Shown piece by piece: positions 31,794 to 41,194 of a stretch of 64,000 nucleotides of DNA. The first letter of the stretch is position 1, and each line of letters opens with the position of its first letter. The translations under genes and the position numbers were made by a program. Under the pieces are notes generated by a model. It saw only the letters and a list, made by a program, of their open reading frames with translations, was not told the DNA's origin and ran no database searches. The stretch covers positions 1,302,001 through 1,366,000 of the forward strand of contig NZ_CP011921.2 of NCBI RefSeq assembly GCF_001042525.2, read 5' to 3'. Source of the DNA: Francisella orientalis FNO12 (lineage in GTDB: Bacteria > Pseudomonadota > Gammaproteobacteria > Francisellales > Francisellaceae).

Positions 31794-31976
31794 ATGGCTG
31801 TACAACAAGTTAAAAAAAGCAGATCAAAAAGAGACATGAGAAGATCTCACGATTCTTTAACAGGTCCAACATTATCTACTGACAAATCTACAGGTGAGTT
31901 ACACTTGAGACATCACGTGTCACCTAATGGATTTTACAAGGGTAAAAAAGTAGTAGACACAAAATCTGAAGACTAA
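31794..31976 (+). CDS. rpmF: 50S ribosomal protein L32
   Basis: A 60-residue basic protein beginning [20 protein letters not shown], the standard start of L32, which binds 23S rRNA in the large subunit. A good AAAAGAGG lies before the ATG. The zinc-type cysteines seen in some L32 proteins are absent, as in the C-minus form. It lies 43 bp after yceD and about 105 bp before plsX, the common bacterial arrangement linking ribosome and lipid synthesis genes. Confidence 0.97.
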   Translation: MAVQQVKKSRSKRDMRRSHDSLTGPTLSTDKSTGELHLRHHVSPNGFYKGKKVVDTKSED

Positions 31977-32081
31977 TATTTACTCCAGTCAAATCTTAAA
32001 ATCATCTCACACTATATTTATGCCTTGGTTAGTGAGTATTTACAAATATATCAATTAGCGACATAGGAAGTTTTATTTATT

Positions 32082-33128
32082 ATGGGTTACAAAATATCTA
32101 TAGATGCGATGGGTGGTGATAATGGTTTAAATACCACTATCCCAGCAGCTCTTGAAGCAGTAAAAAAAGACTCCAACTTACAAATAGTATTAGTTGGAGA
32201 TCATCACAAAGTCAAAAGAGCTTTAGACAGATATTCAAAAGTCAAAAAAATAAAACTTCCAGTCTTACAGAGAATAGCTATTCACCACGCTAGCGAAACA
32301 GTTAGCATGGATGAGTCTCCTTCAATAGCAGTAAGAAAAAAGAAGGACTCGTCAATGCGCGTAGCCATAAATCTTGTCAAAGATGGGACAGTAGATGCTT
32401 GTGTAAGTGCTGGTAATACCGGCGCGTTAATGGCAACTTCAAAATTTGTCCTTAAAACTGTAAATGGTGTTGATCGCCCTGCCATAGTATATGCATTACC
32501 TGCATTTAATAGAGACACTAAGCAGCTCAGCAAAACATACATGCTTGATCTTGGTGCTAACGTTGTCTGTTCTTCTGAACAGCTTTTCCAATTTGCTATC
32601 ATGGGATCGATACTTGCTGCTAGCTCAAAAGGCTTAGCCGAGCCAAGAGTCTCTTTACTAAATATTGGTGAAGAAGAAATGAAAGGCTTAGACAATATCA
32701 AGAATGCTTCAAAGTTATTACAGGGTTGTGATTTCATTAACTATCAGGGATATATTGAAGGAAAACATATTTTTGATGATACAACAGATGTAATTGTATG
32801 TGATGGTTTTGTTGGCAACGTCTCTTTAAAAACTATGGAAGGTAGCTTAAGACTTATAGAATCTTTAATCAAAAAAGCTATCACTGAAACATCATTATTA
32901 ATGAAAATACCAGTAATCATGTCTTTGCCATTATTCAAAAAAATGAAAAAAGGTATGAACCTAGATAGCTTTAATGGTGCATCACTCCTAGGTTTGACAG
33001 GTATTGTCGTCAAAAGTCATGGTAGCGCAAGTGCAAATGCATTTGAAACTGCTATTTATGAAGCTATAAAAGAAATCAAACATAATATTCCTAAAACTAT
33101 TCAAGAATCATTAGAAAAAGTTCTTTAA
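32082..33128 (+). CDS. plsX: Phosphate acyltransferase PlsX
   Basis: A 348-residue PlsX, which makes acyl-phosphate from acyl-ACP for phospholipid synthesis. Start KISIDAMGGDNG is diagnostic, and SAGNTGALMA near residue 107 and VCDGFVGNVSLKTMEG near 227 are conserved blocks. Normal length. It is followed 103 bp later by fabH, with the fatty acid synthesis genes continuing on the same strand. Confidence 0.97.
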   Translation: MGYKISIDAMGGDNGLNTTIPAALEAVKKDSNLQIVLVGDHHKVKRALDRYSKVKKIKLPVLQRIAIHHASETVSMDESPSIAVRKKKDSSMRVAINLVKDGTVDACVSAGNTGALMATSKFVLKTVNGVDRPAIVYALPAFNRDTKQLSKTYMLDLGANVVCSSEQLFQFAIMGSILAASSKGLAEPRVSLLNIGEEEMKGLDNIKNASKLLQGCDFINYQGYIEGKHIFDDTTDVIVCDGFVGNVSLKTMEGSLRLIESLIKKAITETSLLMKIPVIMSLPLFKKMKKGMNLDSFNGASLLGLTGIVVKSHGSASANAFETAIYEAIKEIKHNIPKTIQESLEKVL

Positions 33129-33231
33129 TCTCTACCAATCATGATACAATGTTTTTAGACAGTAGGTTTTCTTAGGATTGCCTATGATATAACTTTTGTT
33201 ACTAATCTAACTAAATAGGTATAACTATATA

Positions 33232-34203
33232 ATGTTTGCACAAATACTTGGTACAGGAAGTTACTTACCTGAGAAAATCTTAACCAATGAAGATATAAGT
33301 AAGTTTGTTGATACTTCAGATGAATGGATCAAACAAAGAGTTGGTATAGAAAGACGCCATTGCGCGAATGAAACTGAAACAACAAGCTTCATGGCCACAG
33401 AATCAGCAAAAAAGGCACTAGAGTCTGCTAAAATTAATGCTAATGATATTGACATGATAATAGTTGCCACAAGCACTCCAGATTTCATTATGCCATCGAC
33501 AGCATCCATGGTGCATCAAAATTTACAGATTGATCATTTTAATGTTAGGTGTTTTGATATATCAGCAGCTTGTAGTGGTTTTGTGTATGCTCTTGATATT
33601 GCAAAACAATATATAGAAACAGGCGTATCAAAAAATATATTAGTAGTCGGCGCTGAGAAAATGACTAGGGTGCTAGACTGGAGTGACCGTTCGACATGTG
33701 TGCTTTTTGGTGACGGCGCTGGAGCTGTAGTTATCTCAACAAGTCCAGAGAAAAAAATTATATCTTCTTTACTTTATACTGACGGGTCATGTTTAGATAT
33801 GCTTAACGTACCCAACAACCTTCCTACTTCAAGAGGAGAAACTATAAACATAGATTCATATCTAATTATGGAAGGAAACAAAGTTTTCAAATTCGCTGTC
33901 TCAAGGCTTTCATCTCTTGCAGATGATCTGATTAAAGAAGCAGGGATACAAGCTAGTGAAATTGACTGGTTAGTACCACATCAAGCAAACTATAGAATAT
34001 TAAATTCGACTGCTAAAAAGATAGATATGCCAATGTCAAAAGTAGTAACAACACTTCAAGATCATGGTAATACATCAGCAGCCTCAATACCATTAGCGTT
34101 AGACCATGCTGTCAGAACGAATCAAATCAAGCCTGGAGATACTATTATCTCAGAAGCATTTGGAGCTGGTTTCGTCTGGGGTGGATTTATCGCAAAAATT
34201 TAA
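33232..34203 (+). CDS. fabH: 3-oxoacyl-ACP synthase III
   Basis: A 323-residue KAS III that condenses acetyl-CoA with malonyl-ACP to start fatty acid chains. The catalytic triad is visible: Cys114 in DISAACSGF, His in VPHQANYRI near residue 248, and Asn in HGNTSAAS near 278. Length is normal. About 44 bp precede fabD, with an AAAGGAG site for the next gene. Confidence 0.97.
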   Translation: MFAQILGTGSYLPEKILTNEDISKFVDTSDEWIKQRVGIERRHCANETETTSFMATESAKKALESAKINANDIDMIIVATSTPDFIMPSTASMVHQNLQIDHFNVRCFDISAACSGFVYALDIAKQYIETGVSKNILVVGAEKMTRVLDWSDRSTCVLFGDGAGAVVISTSPEKKIISSLLYTDGSCLDMLNVPNNLPTSRGETINIDSYLIMEGNKVFKFAVSRLSSLADDLIKEAGIQASEIDWLVPHQANYRILNSTAKKIDMPMSKVVTTLQDHGNTSAASIPLALDHAVRTNQIKPGDTIISEAFGAGFVWGGFIAKI

Positions 34204-34247
34204 TCGTTTTTTTGAAAGCTACTTCAATATCTTAAAGGAGAATTATT

Positions 34248-35168
34248 ATGTCAAAAATAGCTGTGGTTTTCCCAGGTCAAGGGTCACAAAAGCTAGGAAT
34301 GCTTCAAGATTATTATGAAAATTTTGAGACTTTTAGAAGTATCGTAGATGAGGCAAAGACACACTTAGGTTACGATTTATGGGACATAATACAAAATGAT
34401 GAGTCAACTTTAAATAAAACCGAGTTCACTCAACCGGCATTACTTACTACAAGTTATGCCATATACAAAGTATTAAAAGAGCAAAAGCCAGAGCTAAAAG
34501 TAGAATATTTCGCTGGTCATAGCCTAGGAGAATACACTGCTCTACTAGCAGCTGAGTGCATCTCATATAAAGATGCTCTACAACTAGTATCAACTCGCGG
34601 CAAGTTAATGCAAAATGCCGTTACAGATAAAGAATGTGCTATGAGTGCAATCTTAGGACTATCAAATGAAGATGCTATAAGCAGCTGTCAAGAAGCATCT
34701 GATGTAGGGGTTGTAGAAGCAGCCAACTTCAACTCGACTGGTCAAGTAGTAATATCAGGTGAGAAAGCTGCTGTAGAAAAAGCTAATGAAATAGCAAAAT
34801 CAAAAGGTGCTAAAAGAGCTCAAATTCTAGCTGTAAGTGTACCTTCGCACTGCTCACTTATGAAAGCTGCTGCAGATAAGTTTGAAGTAGATCTTAACAA
34901 TGTCGAGTTTAAAAAACCTACTACTGATATAGTACAAAACTTCGATGCGATGTCACATGAAACACCAACAGAGATAAAGGGTGCGGTTATCAAGCAACTT
35001 TATAAACCTGTATTATGGACTCAATCAATAGAAGAATTAGTTAAACTTGGCGTTATAGAAGTTATTGAATGTGGACCTAATAAAGTCTTATCTGGATTAG
35101 TAAAGAGAATTGATAAATCACTAACTATCAAAGATACAAGTAGTGTCGATAGTTTAGAAAATATTTAA
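34248..35168 (+). CDS. fabD: Malonyl-CoA:ACP transacylase
   Basis: A 306-residue FabD that moves malonyl from CoA to acyl carrier protein. FPGQGSQ at residues 8-14, the nucleophile Ser92 in GHSLGEY, and the catalytic His in VPSHCSLM near 202 are present. AAAGGAG precedes the ATG. It is 13 bp before fabG, so the two are probably translated from one message. Confidence 0.97.
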   Translation: MSKIAVVFPGQGSQKLGMLQDYYENFETFRSIVDEAKTHLGYDLWDIIQNDESTLNKTEFTQPALLTTSYAIYKVLKEQKPELKVEYFAGHSLGEYTALLAAECISYKDALQLVSTRGKLMQNAVTDKECAMSAILGLSNEDAISSCQEASDVGVVEAANFNSTGQVVISGEKAAVEKANEIAKSKGAKRAQILAVSVPSHCSLMKAAADKFEVDLNNVEFKKPTTDIVQNFDAMSHETPTEIKGAVIKQLYKPVLWTQSIEELVKLGVIEVIECGPNKVLSGLVKRIDKSLTIKDTSSVDSLENI

Positions 35169-35181
35169 AAGGAGATAATAT

Positions 35182-35925
35182 ATGTCTTTAAACGATAAGA
35201 TTGCTCTTGTTACAGGAGCTAGCAGAGGAATTGGTTTTGAAGTTGCTCAAGCAATAGCTAACAAAGGAGCTATGGTAATAGGCACAGCCACTAGCCAAGG
35301 CTCTGCAGAAAAGTTTGAAAATTCTATGAAAGAAAAAGGATTAAAAGCAAAAGGATTAGTTCTAAACATTTCTGACATTGAAAGTATTCAAAATCTCTTT
35401 GCTGAATTAAAAGCAGAGAATCTAGCTATAGATATTCTAGTTAATAATGCTGGAATAACTCGTGATAATCTAATGATGAGAATGTCAGAAGATGCGTGGC
35501 AATCAGTTATAAACACTAATTTAAGCTCTATTTTCCGCATGTCAAAAGAATGTGTAAGAGGGATGATGAAAAAAAAATGGGGCAGAATAATTTCTATCGG
35601 ATCTGTGGTAGGCTCTGTTGGCAACCCAGGACAAACAAACTACTGTGCTGCTAAAGCTGGGGTTATTGGCTTTTCAAAATCATTGGCTTATGAAGTTGCA
35701 ACTCGCAATATTACAGTAAACGTTGTTGCTCCTGGCTTTATAGCTACAGATATGACAAATAAACTTACAGATGAGCAAAAATCATTCATAACTACTAAAA
35801 TACCATCTGGCCAAATGGGTGAACCTAAAGATATCGTAGCTGCAGTAACTTTCTTAGCTTCTGAAGATGCAAAGTATATAACAGGACAAACTATCCATGT
35901 AAATGGTGGGATGTATATGGCTTAA
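35182..35925 (+). CDS. fabG: 3-oxoacyl-ACP reductase
   Basis: A 247-residue short-chain dehydrogenase that reduces 3-oxoacyl-ACP with NADPH. It has the cofactor loop GASRGIG at residues 13-19, NNAGITRDN near 88, and the Ser-Tyr-Lys active site (SIGSVVG, then NYCAAKAG near 153). The strong site AAAGGAG precedes the ATG. Normal length for FabG. Confidence 0.97.
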   Translation: MSLNDKIALVTGASRGIGFEVAQAIANKGAMVIGTATSQGSAEKFENSMKEKGLKAKGLVLNISDIESIQNLFAELKAENLAIDILVNNAGITRDNLMMRMSEDAWQSVINTNLSSIFRMSKECVRGMMKKKWGRIISIGSVVGSVGNPGQTNYCAAKAGVIGFSKSLAYEVATRNITVNVVAPGFIATDMTNKLTDEQKSFITTKIPSGQMGEPKDIVAAVTFLASEDAKYITGQTIHVNGGMYMA

Positions 35926-35939
35926 ATTTTGCAAAGTTA

Positions 35940-35968
35940 TTGCAAAAGTGATTAAAAAATAATATTAT
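35940..35968 (+). promoter_or_regulatory. acpP: Predicted acpP promoter
   Basis: TTGCAA and TATTAT are separated by exactly 17 bp in the fabG-acpP gap, about 55 bp before the acpP ATG. This would let the very abundant acyl carrier protein be transcribed apart from the fab genes; a hairpin terminator follows acpP. Confidence 0.5.
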
Positions 35969-36023
35969 TGGATGTGAATAGTAATTTTAATTTTTTCAAA
36001 ACAAAAATAAGAAGGAAAAAAAC

Positions 36024-36266
36024 ATGAGCGCAAATGAAGTATATGCTAAAGTAAACTCTATTATCGTTGAGCAATTAGGCGTTAAAGAAGAAGATCTTAA
36101 ACCAGAAGCTTCTTTCATCGATGACCTAGGTGCTGACTCTTTAGATACAGTTGAACTTGTAATGGCTCTAGAAGAAGAATTCGACACTGAAATCCCTGAT
36201 GAAGATGCTGAGAAAATCAGAACTGTTAAAGATGTTTACGATTATATTGACTCTAAAGTAAACTAA
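36024..36266 (+). CDS. acpP: Acyl carrier protein
   Basis: An 80-residue acidic protein with the phosphopantetheine attachment site [10 protein letters not shown]; Ser39 carries the prosthetic group made from pantothenate. It shuttles growing acyl chains between the Fab enzymes encoded around it. A strong AGAAGGAAA site precedes the ATG. A promoter-like pair upstream and a hairpin with T-run downstream suggest a short separate transcript. Confidence 0.98.
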   Translation: MSANEVYAKVNSIIVEQLGVKEEDLKPEASFIDDLGADSLDTVELVMALEEEFDTEIPDEDAEKIRTVKDVYDYIDSKVN

Positions 36267-36288
36267 TCAAAATTAATCTCTAAAGTCC

Positions 36289-36313
36289 GTACGATGATAT
36301 ATTCGTACTTTTT
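36289..36313 (+). terminator. Intrinsic terminator after acpP
   Basis: GTACGA and TCGTAC form a 6-bp stem with an 8-nt loop, followed directly by five T residues. It lies 23 bp after the acpP stop and before fabF. Short stem, so it may attenuate rather than fully stop transcription. Confidence 0.6.
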
Positions 36314-36341
36314 CTAAATGAATATAAACAGGTTAATTTAA

Positions 36342-37604
36342 ATGATGAAATCTAATCGTAGAGTAGTTGTTACTGGCCTTGGTATGGTAACACCTTTAGG
36401 AAATGATGTCCCTACAACATGGGCTAATATTTTAGCTGGTAAAAGTGGTGTAGCGACATTAACAGGATTCGATACGCCTGCTCCAGATATTAGCGAGTTT
36501 AAAGTTAGATTTGCAGCAAGGGTTAAGAACTTTGATGTAAATACACTTGTTGGCAAAAAAGATGCCAAAAGAGTAGATCCATTCTGCTACTATGGCATAG
36601 CTGCTGCTAATGAAGCTTTAAAAGATGCTGGTATCGATAAAGTATCTGAAGAAGATTCATATAAGTTTGGTGTTTGTGTTAGTTCTGGTATTGGTGGTAT
36701 CGAAACACTAGAAACTACAAAATCTGTAATAGACACTAAAGGACCTTCTAAGATATCTCCATTCTGTATCCCTTCATCTATTGTTAATATGCTATCTGGT
36801 ATTATTTCAATAAATCATGGTTTGCGTGGTCCTAACGTTCCTATAGTTACAGCTTGTACTACTGGTACTCATAACATTGGTATGGCTGCTAGACTAATCT
36901 CTAGTGGTGATGCAGATGCTATGCTTGCTGGGGGTTCAGAAAAAGCTAGTAATGCTATTGGTATGGGTGGATTTGCTGCTGCTAGAGCATTATCAACTCG
37001 TAATGATGATCCTCAAGGTGCTTCTCGTCCTTGGGATAGAGATAGAGATGGTTTTGTGCTTGGTGATGGTGCTGGTGTTGTTGTACTTGAAGAATATGAA
37101 AAAGCTAAGGCACGTGGTGCTAAAATATATGCTGAAGTAGTAGGTTTTGGTATGTCAGCAGATGGCTATCATATGACTATGCCATATGCCCCTGGTCAAG
37201 AAAGATGTATACAAAATGCTTTGGCAAATGCAGGTCTTGAGAATGATCCTGATGCTATTGACTATATAAATGCTCATGGTACTTCTACGCCTCTTGGAGA
37301 TGTACAAGAATCTCAAGTAGCTGAAAAAGTAATTGGTCAATACAGAAAAGATCTTGTAATGAGTTCTACGAAATCTATGACAGGACACCTATTAGGTGCT
37401 GCTGGTGCAATTGAATCTATCTTCAGTGTATTATCAATAAGAGACCAAATAGCTCCTCCAACAATTAATCTACATAATTTAGATGATGGTTGTAACTTAG
37501 ATTATGCTGCTAATGCTGTTAAGAAAACGAAGATTGATTATGTACTTAACAACTCTTTTGGATTTGGTGGTACTAATGGATCTGTAATTTTCAAAAAGAT
37601 CTGA
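36342..37604 (+). CDS. fabF: 3-oxoacyl-ACP synthase II
   Basis: A 420-residue KAS II that extends acyl-ACP chains with malonyl-ACP. Catalytic Cys172 lies in VTACTTGTHNIG, with the histidines in NAHGTSTPLGD near 311 and SMTGHLLGAAG near 346. Length is normal. It ends the fatty acid cluster and is followed by a strong hairpin terminator. Confidence 0.97.
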   Translation: MMKSNRRVVVTGLGMVTPLGNDVPTTWANILAGKSGVATLTGFDTPAPDISEFKVRFAARVKNFDVNTLVGKKDAKRVDPFCYYGIAAANEALKDAGIDKVSEEDSYKFGVCVSSGIGGIETLETTKSVIDTKGPSKISPFCIPSSIVNMLSGIISINHGLRGPNVPIVTACTTGTHNIGMAARLISSGDADAMLAGGSEKASNAIGMGGFAAARALSTRNDDPQGASRPWDRDRDGFVLGDGAGVVVLEEYEKAKARGAKIYAEVVGFGMSADGYHMTMPYAPGQERCIQNALANAGLENDPDAIDYINAHGTSTPLGDVQESQVAEKVIGQYRKDLVMSSTKSMTGHLLGAAGAIESIFSVLSIRDQIAPPTINLHNLDDGCNLDYAANAVKKTKIDYVLNNSFGFGGTNGSVIFKKI

Positions 37605-37630
37605 TCGATAAACCTCTAAGACTAATTTAA

Positions 37631-37652
37631 GGCCACAATTGTGGCCTTTTTT
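37631..37652 (+). terminator. Intrinsic terminator after fabF
   Basis: GGCCACAATTGTGGCC is a perfect palindrome followed by six T residues, 26 bp after the fabF stop. The AT-rich centre forms the loop. It is the clearest terminator in the window and closes the fatty acid synthesis cluster. Confidence 0.93.
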
Positions 37653-37672
37653 ATATAAGGAATATAATAATC

Positions 37673-37954
37673 ATGCAAATCCACATTATAAATTTAAAAT
37701 ATTTAGTTAATGAAGATAAGGTCGCATCTATAAGACCTCTTCATAGGGAGTTTCTAGATATAGGATATGACAAAGGTATCCTTCTAGCTTCAGGACCTAA
37801 ATCAGATAAAACTGGTGGAATCATCCTTGCTAAAGGAGATATAGAAGATGTTAAAAAGTTTATTGAAAATGATCCTTTTTATACAAATAATATAGCTCAG
37901 TATAGTTTTAATACTTTTGATGCTGTCAAGCATATAAAAGAATTAACTAATTAA
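37673..37954 (+). CDS. YciI-like protein
   Basis: A 93-residue protein of the YciI-like family (ferredoxin-like fold): MQIHIINLKYLVNEDKV, RPLHREFLD near residue 26, LLASGPKSDKTGGIILAKG at 36-54 and DPFYTNNIAQYSF near 71-83 are the usual conserved blocks, with His and Asp residues of the putative active site. Its physiological substrate is not known. It starts 20 bp after the fabF terminator. The gene looks intact. Confidence 0.85.
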   Translation: MQIHIINLKYLVNEDKVASIRPLHREFLDIGYDKGILLASGPKSDKTGGIILAKGDIEDVKKFIENDPFYTNNIAQYSFNTFDAVKHIKELTN

Positions 37955-37964
37955 TAAAAGTACC

Positions 37965-38631
37965 TTACATCATTTCTCTCTTCTTACTGAAACCTGTGTC
38001 TTCATTAACTTTAAAACCATATTTCTGCAATAATTTTCTAATTTTTGATGCTGATGTAAAAGTTGCGAAATTACTTTGATTTTTTGATAATTTCATCATA
38101 TTTTCAAAAAAAGTTTCTTTCCAAATGCTAGTATTTTTTGCTGGAGAAAATCCATCAAGAAACCATGTATCTACTATATCTAAATCATAATTGCTAATAT
38201 ATCTGGCATCATCAATAATCAATTTTAAAATTACATTATTAAATTTGTATATAATTTAGTCCAGGTTTAGGATCATAAGCACTCAGAAGTTTTTCATGCC
38301 CTGCTATACCATTTAGTGCTATGAATATCTCTTTTAAATCAGATGGTGAAATAGGATATTTCTCAAATGAGATATATTCTAACTTAGCATTATTAGGAGC
38401 CAAGCTTTCCCAAAGATTCATAGTTAGAATAAAATTTAATCCACTGCCAAAACCAGTTTCACAAATTCTATAGATCTAATAATCAGCTAGCTTTTTAAAT
38501 CTCTGTTCCAGAAAATTATGCTCTAAATAGTTATATGAGCTTTCATCAATCCCAGATGTACTAGAAAAATAAAAATCATCAAACAATTCTTATTTTGGAG
38601 TATTATCTTGCCATATTATTTTTGTATACAT
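37965..38631 (-). pseudogene. mnmD: tRNA mnm5s2U methyltransferase (MnmD-type) remnant
   Basis: The minus-strand reading gives MYTKIIWQDNTPK, a stop, ELFDDFYFSS, then NYLEHNFLEQRF, a second stop, RICETGFGSGLNF (SAM-binding motif I), LSAYDPKPGLNYIQI, a frameshift near 38240, and DTWFLDGFSPAKN, which is the DGFSPxxN motif of MnmC N-terminal/MnmD methyltransferases. The joined length, about 222 codons, is that of a stand-alone MnmD without the FAD domain. It would finish the mnm5s2U34 modification of certain tRNAs. Two internal stops plus a frameshift make it non-functional. Confidence 0.87.
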
Positions 38632-38745
38632 ATATCACTTATATCTAAATAAATTCATCCTAATAATTAACAAGATTAGCATCTTGCTAAAAATAATTAC
38701 TTATGCAAAAATAATCATTATATATCCTCACAATATAAAATCAAC

Positions 38746-39945
38746 ATGGAAAGTGGAACAAACAACTCATCATCATTTAGAAATAAACTGCTTATAACTT
38801 TTATATGTTACCTTTGTTACTTTTATACAGCTAATGTAGTATTAGTTACTGGGGCTGTTATGAAACCCCTATCTGAATATTTTAATAATAGTAATATAGG
38901 TTTTGCATTCACATTTATTAACGTTGCAATGTGGTTTGCCATATTTATTATTGGTATTTTGATGAATAGATTCTCAATAAAACTACTACTTATAGCAGCT
39001 GTGGCTATTGGTGTCATTTCTTCACTCATAACCGCTATAGTACCATCCATGTTCACACTTAAAATACTTCTAACTTGTGTGGGTATAACAGGCGGATTAT
39101 TTATGGCAATAGCAAGCTATATGATTGTACATATCTATAACGATCATAAAATTAGAGCTATGAATGTAATTTTCACAGATTTCTTTTTTAGCTTTGGTGG
39201 AGCTTTAATTCCTATATTTGCAGCTTATTTGATTACCCAAAACTTCCAATGGTATACTATTTACTCAATCCTACAAATAACTGCTGTTATTATTCTAGTT
39301 TTAGTTATTTTTTCTGATTTTTCTATACTAAATAGACATAAAATAGTAAATGACATAAATACAAAACTAAGTTTTTCATCTTGGAATTTAAGCTTATATT
39401 GTATTGCTTTTGCAGCATTTTTGTTTCTACTAGCTCAATTAATAATGACTAGTTATGCTCAATCATATTTCCAAGAAATATTAGGTTGGGGCACGATTGA
39501 TGCAAATAAACCACTTTCTTTTTTCTGGACTGCTCAATGTGTAGGCTTATTCATAAGTCCTCTTATAACAAGATTCGTACCATTAAAATATATTTTGCCT
39601 ACATTTATGTTAGTTGGATTAATCGCATTATCTGGCATATTATATATCCCTGATATGAGTACAGTAATCAAAGCAGCTATTATATTTGGTTTATTTAACT
39701 GCTATATATATGCAGGTCTACTAGCTTATGGTACTTTCCAAATGGAGAATGCTCCTCCAACTCTTATTACAACTATTCTTTTATTTGGTACAACAGGTAC
39801 CGCACTATCTACAACAACAGGTGCTTTTATAAATAAATATTTCGGACTTACTAACGTAATGCACTTTGTAGTTATTTTTTATATAATATCGTTCATACTT
39901 GTAATATCCTCTGTTCTATTCTCAAAAGAACAAAAAAACGCATAA
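38746..39945 (+). CDS. MFS transporter, TsgA-like
   Basis: A 399-residue protein with about twelve hydrophobic segments and a short polar N-terminus, the layout of the major facilitator superfamily. The N-terminal half (VTGAVMKPLSEYF, IIGILMNRFSIK with the loop 2-3 region) looks like TsgA/FucP-type carriers. Substrate cannot be told. It is separated by 114 bp from the mnmD remnant and 111 bp from the next gene and appears intact, unlike the transporter near 21591. Confidence 0.85.
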   Translation: MESGTNNSSSFRNKLLITFICYLCYFYTANVVLVTGAVMKPLSEYFNNSNIGFAFTFINVAMWFAIFIIGILMNRFSIKLLLIAAVAIGVISSLITAIVPSMFTLKILLTCVGITGGLFMAIASYMIVHIYNDHKIRAMNVIFTDFFFSFGGALIPIFAAYLITQNFQWYTIYSILQITAVIILVLVIFSDFSILNRHKIVNDINTKLSFSSWNLSLYCIAFAAFLFLLAQLIMTSYAQSYFQEILGWGTIDANKPLSFFWTAQCVGLFISPLITRFVPLKYILPTFMLVGLIALSGILYIPDMSTVIKAAIIFGLFNCYIYAGLLAYGTFQMENAPPTLITTILLFGTTGTALSTTTGAFINKYFGLTNVMHFVVIFYIISFILVISSVLFSKEQKNA

Positions 39946-40056
39946 GTCTCAAGATATAAATTTTTCTAATAATAGATATAAATACTTTTAGTTATAAAAT
40001 ACCAGTCTAATAGTATATATTTATACAAAACTTATTTTAACTAAAGATAGAAAATT

Positions 40057-41109
40057 ATGAAAAAACATTTTACTCAACCGATGATTCTAGGGGTGCTGTT
40101 AGTAGCAACTCTTGCTGACATAGCCTATTTTATAGCAAAGATCTCAGCTATTGAGGATCTTGGAATTAGCCCATTAATTATAGGGATTGTGCTGGGTATG
40201 ACATTAACTCATACACCAGCAAGTAAAATTATTCATAAATGGAAAGAAGGCATTGTATTTAGTGCAAAGAAAATCCTTAGATTTGCAATAATCTTTTATG
40301 GCTTCAACCTAACTTTCCAATTAATAGCATCTGTTGGCTTAGCTGGGCTTTCAGTATCAATAATCATGCTAGTTTCTACTCTAGTAATAGGTATTGTGCT
40401 AGGTACTAAGGTATTTGGCTTAGATAGAGATAGCTCAATTCTAGTAGCAGCTGGTAGTGCTATATGTGGTGCTGCTGCTGTATTAGCTACTGAAGGCACA
40501 TTAAAATCAGAACCTTATAAGGCAGCTATGGCTGTAGGTACAGTTGTATTATTCGGGACTGCTGAGATGTTCTTGTACCCTATTCTAATGAAAGCTGGTC
40601 TTTTAGGTCATATGACTGATGCTCAGTATGGTATTTTTGCAGGTGGTTCAATACATGAGGTTTCTCAAGTTGTAGCTGCTGGAAGTGGTGTAAGTGCTCA
40701 TGCTGAAGAAGTTGCTGTGACAGTCAAAATGATCCGTGTAATGATGTTAGCACCTATGCTAATCGTGATTGGTATATGGATCACTAAATCTGCTGCAACT
40801 GTAGGTGGAGTAAATGGATCAAAGCCTGAAAAAGGATCAATTAAAAAAATCATCCCATGGTTTGCTATTGGTTTTATAATAATTGTTGGATTCAACTCTT
40901 TAGACTTACTACCAGTAACAACTGTTAGTAGTATTAGAATAGCTAACCAATTTTTATTAGCTATGGCGATGACTGCTTTAGGACTTGAAACTCATGTATC
41001 TAAATTTATCCAAGCTGGAATAAAACCTTTAGTCTTAGCATTAATATTATTCGCATGGTTATTTTTCGGCGGTATAGCAATCACTTATGGTATTACTAGC
41101 ATAATATAG
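40057..41109 (+). CDS. yeiH: YeiH/UPF0324-family membrane protein
   Basis: A 350-residue protein with about ten membrane segments. Conserved family blocks are LGMTLTHTP near residue 46, GSAICGAAAVLATEG near 133-147, and IHEVSQVVAAG near 198, typical of YeiH (putative sulfate exporter family). The transported compound is not established. No operon partner is evident: about 110 bp upstream and 85 bp downstream are non-coding. Confidence 0.88.
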   Translation: MKKHFTQPMILGVLLVATLADIAYFIAKISAIEDLGISPLIIGIVLGMTLTHTPASKIIHKWKEGIVFSAKKILRFAIIFYGFNLTFQLIASVGLAGLSVSIIMLVSTLVIGIVLGTKVFGLDRDSSILVAAGSAICGAAAVLATEGTLKSEPYKAAMAVGTVVLFGTAEMFLYPILMKAGLLGHMTDAQYGIFAGGSIHEVSQVVAAGSGVSAHAEEVAVTVKMIRVMMLAPMLIVIGIWITKSAATVGGVNGSKPEKGSIKKIIPWFAIGFIIIVGFNSLDLLPVTTVSSIRIANQFLLAMAMTALGLETHVSKFIQAGIKPLVLALILFAWLFFGGIAITYGITSII

Positions 41110-41194
41110 TCTCTTATTTGACCAAAGCTATCCTATTTTGAAACTAAATAATGTATCATGTCTAAAAATAATAATCTTATAATTTTCACAACTA

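Noticed and set aside
36904-37140. Second open frame inside fabF
   Set aside because: It is a shifted reading of fabF rich in Val, Leu and Met, with no independent support.
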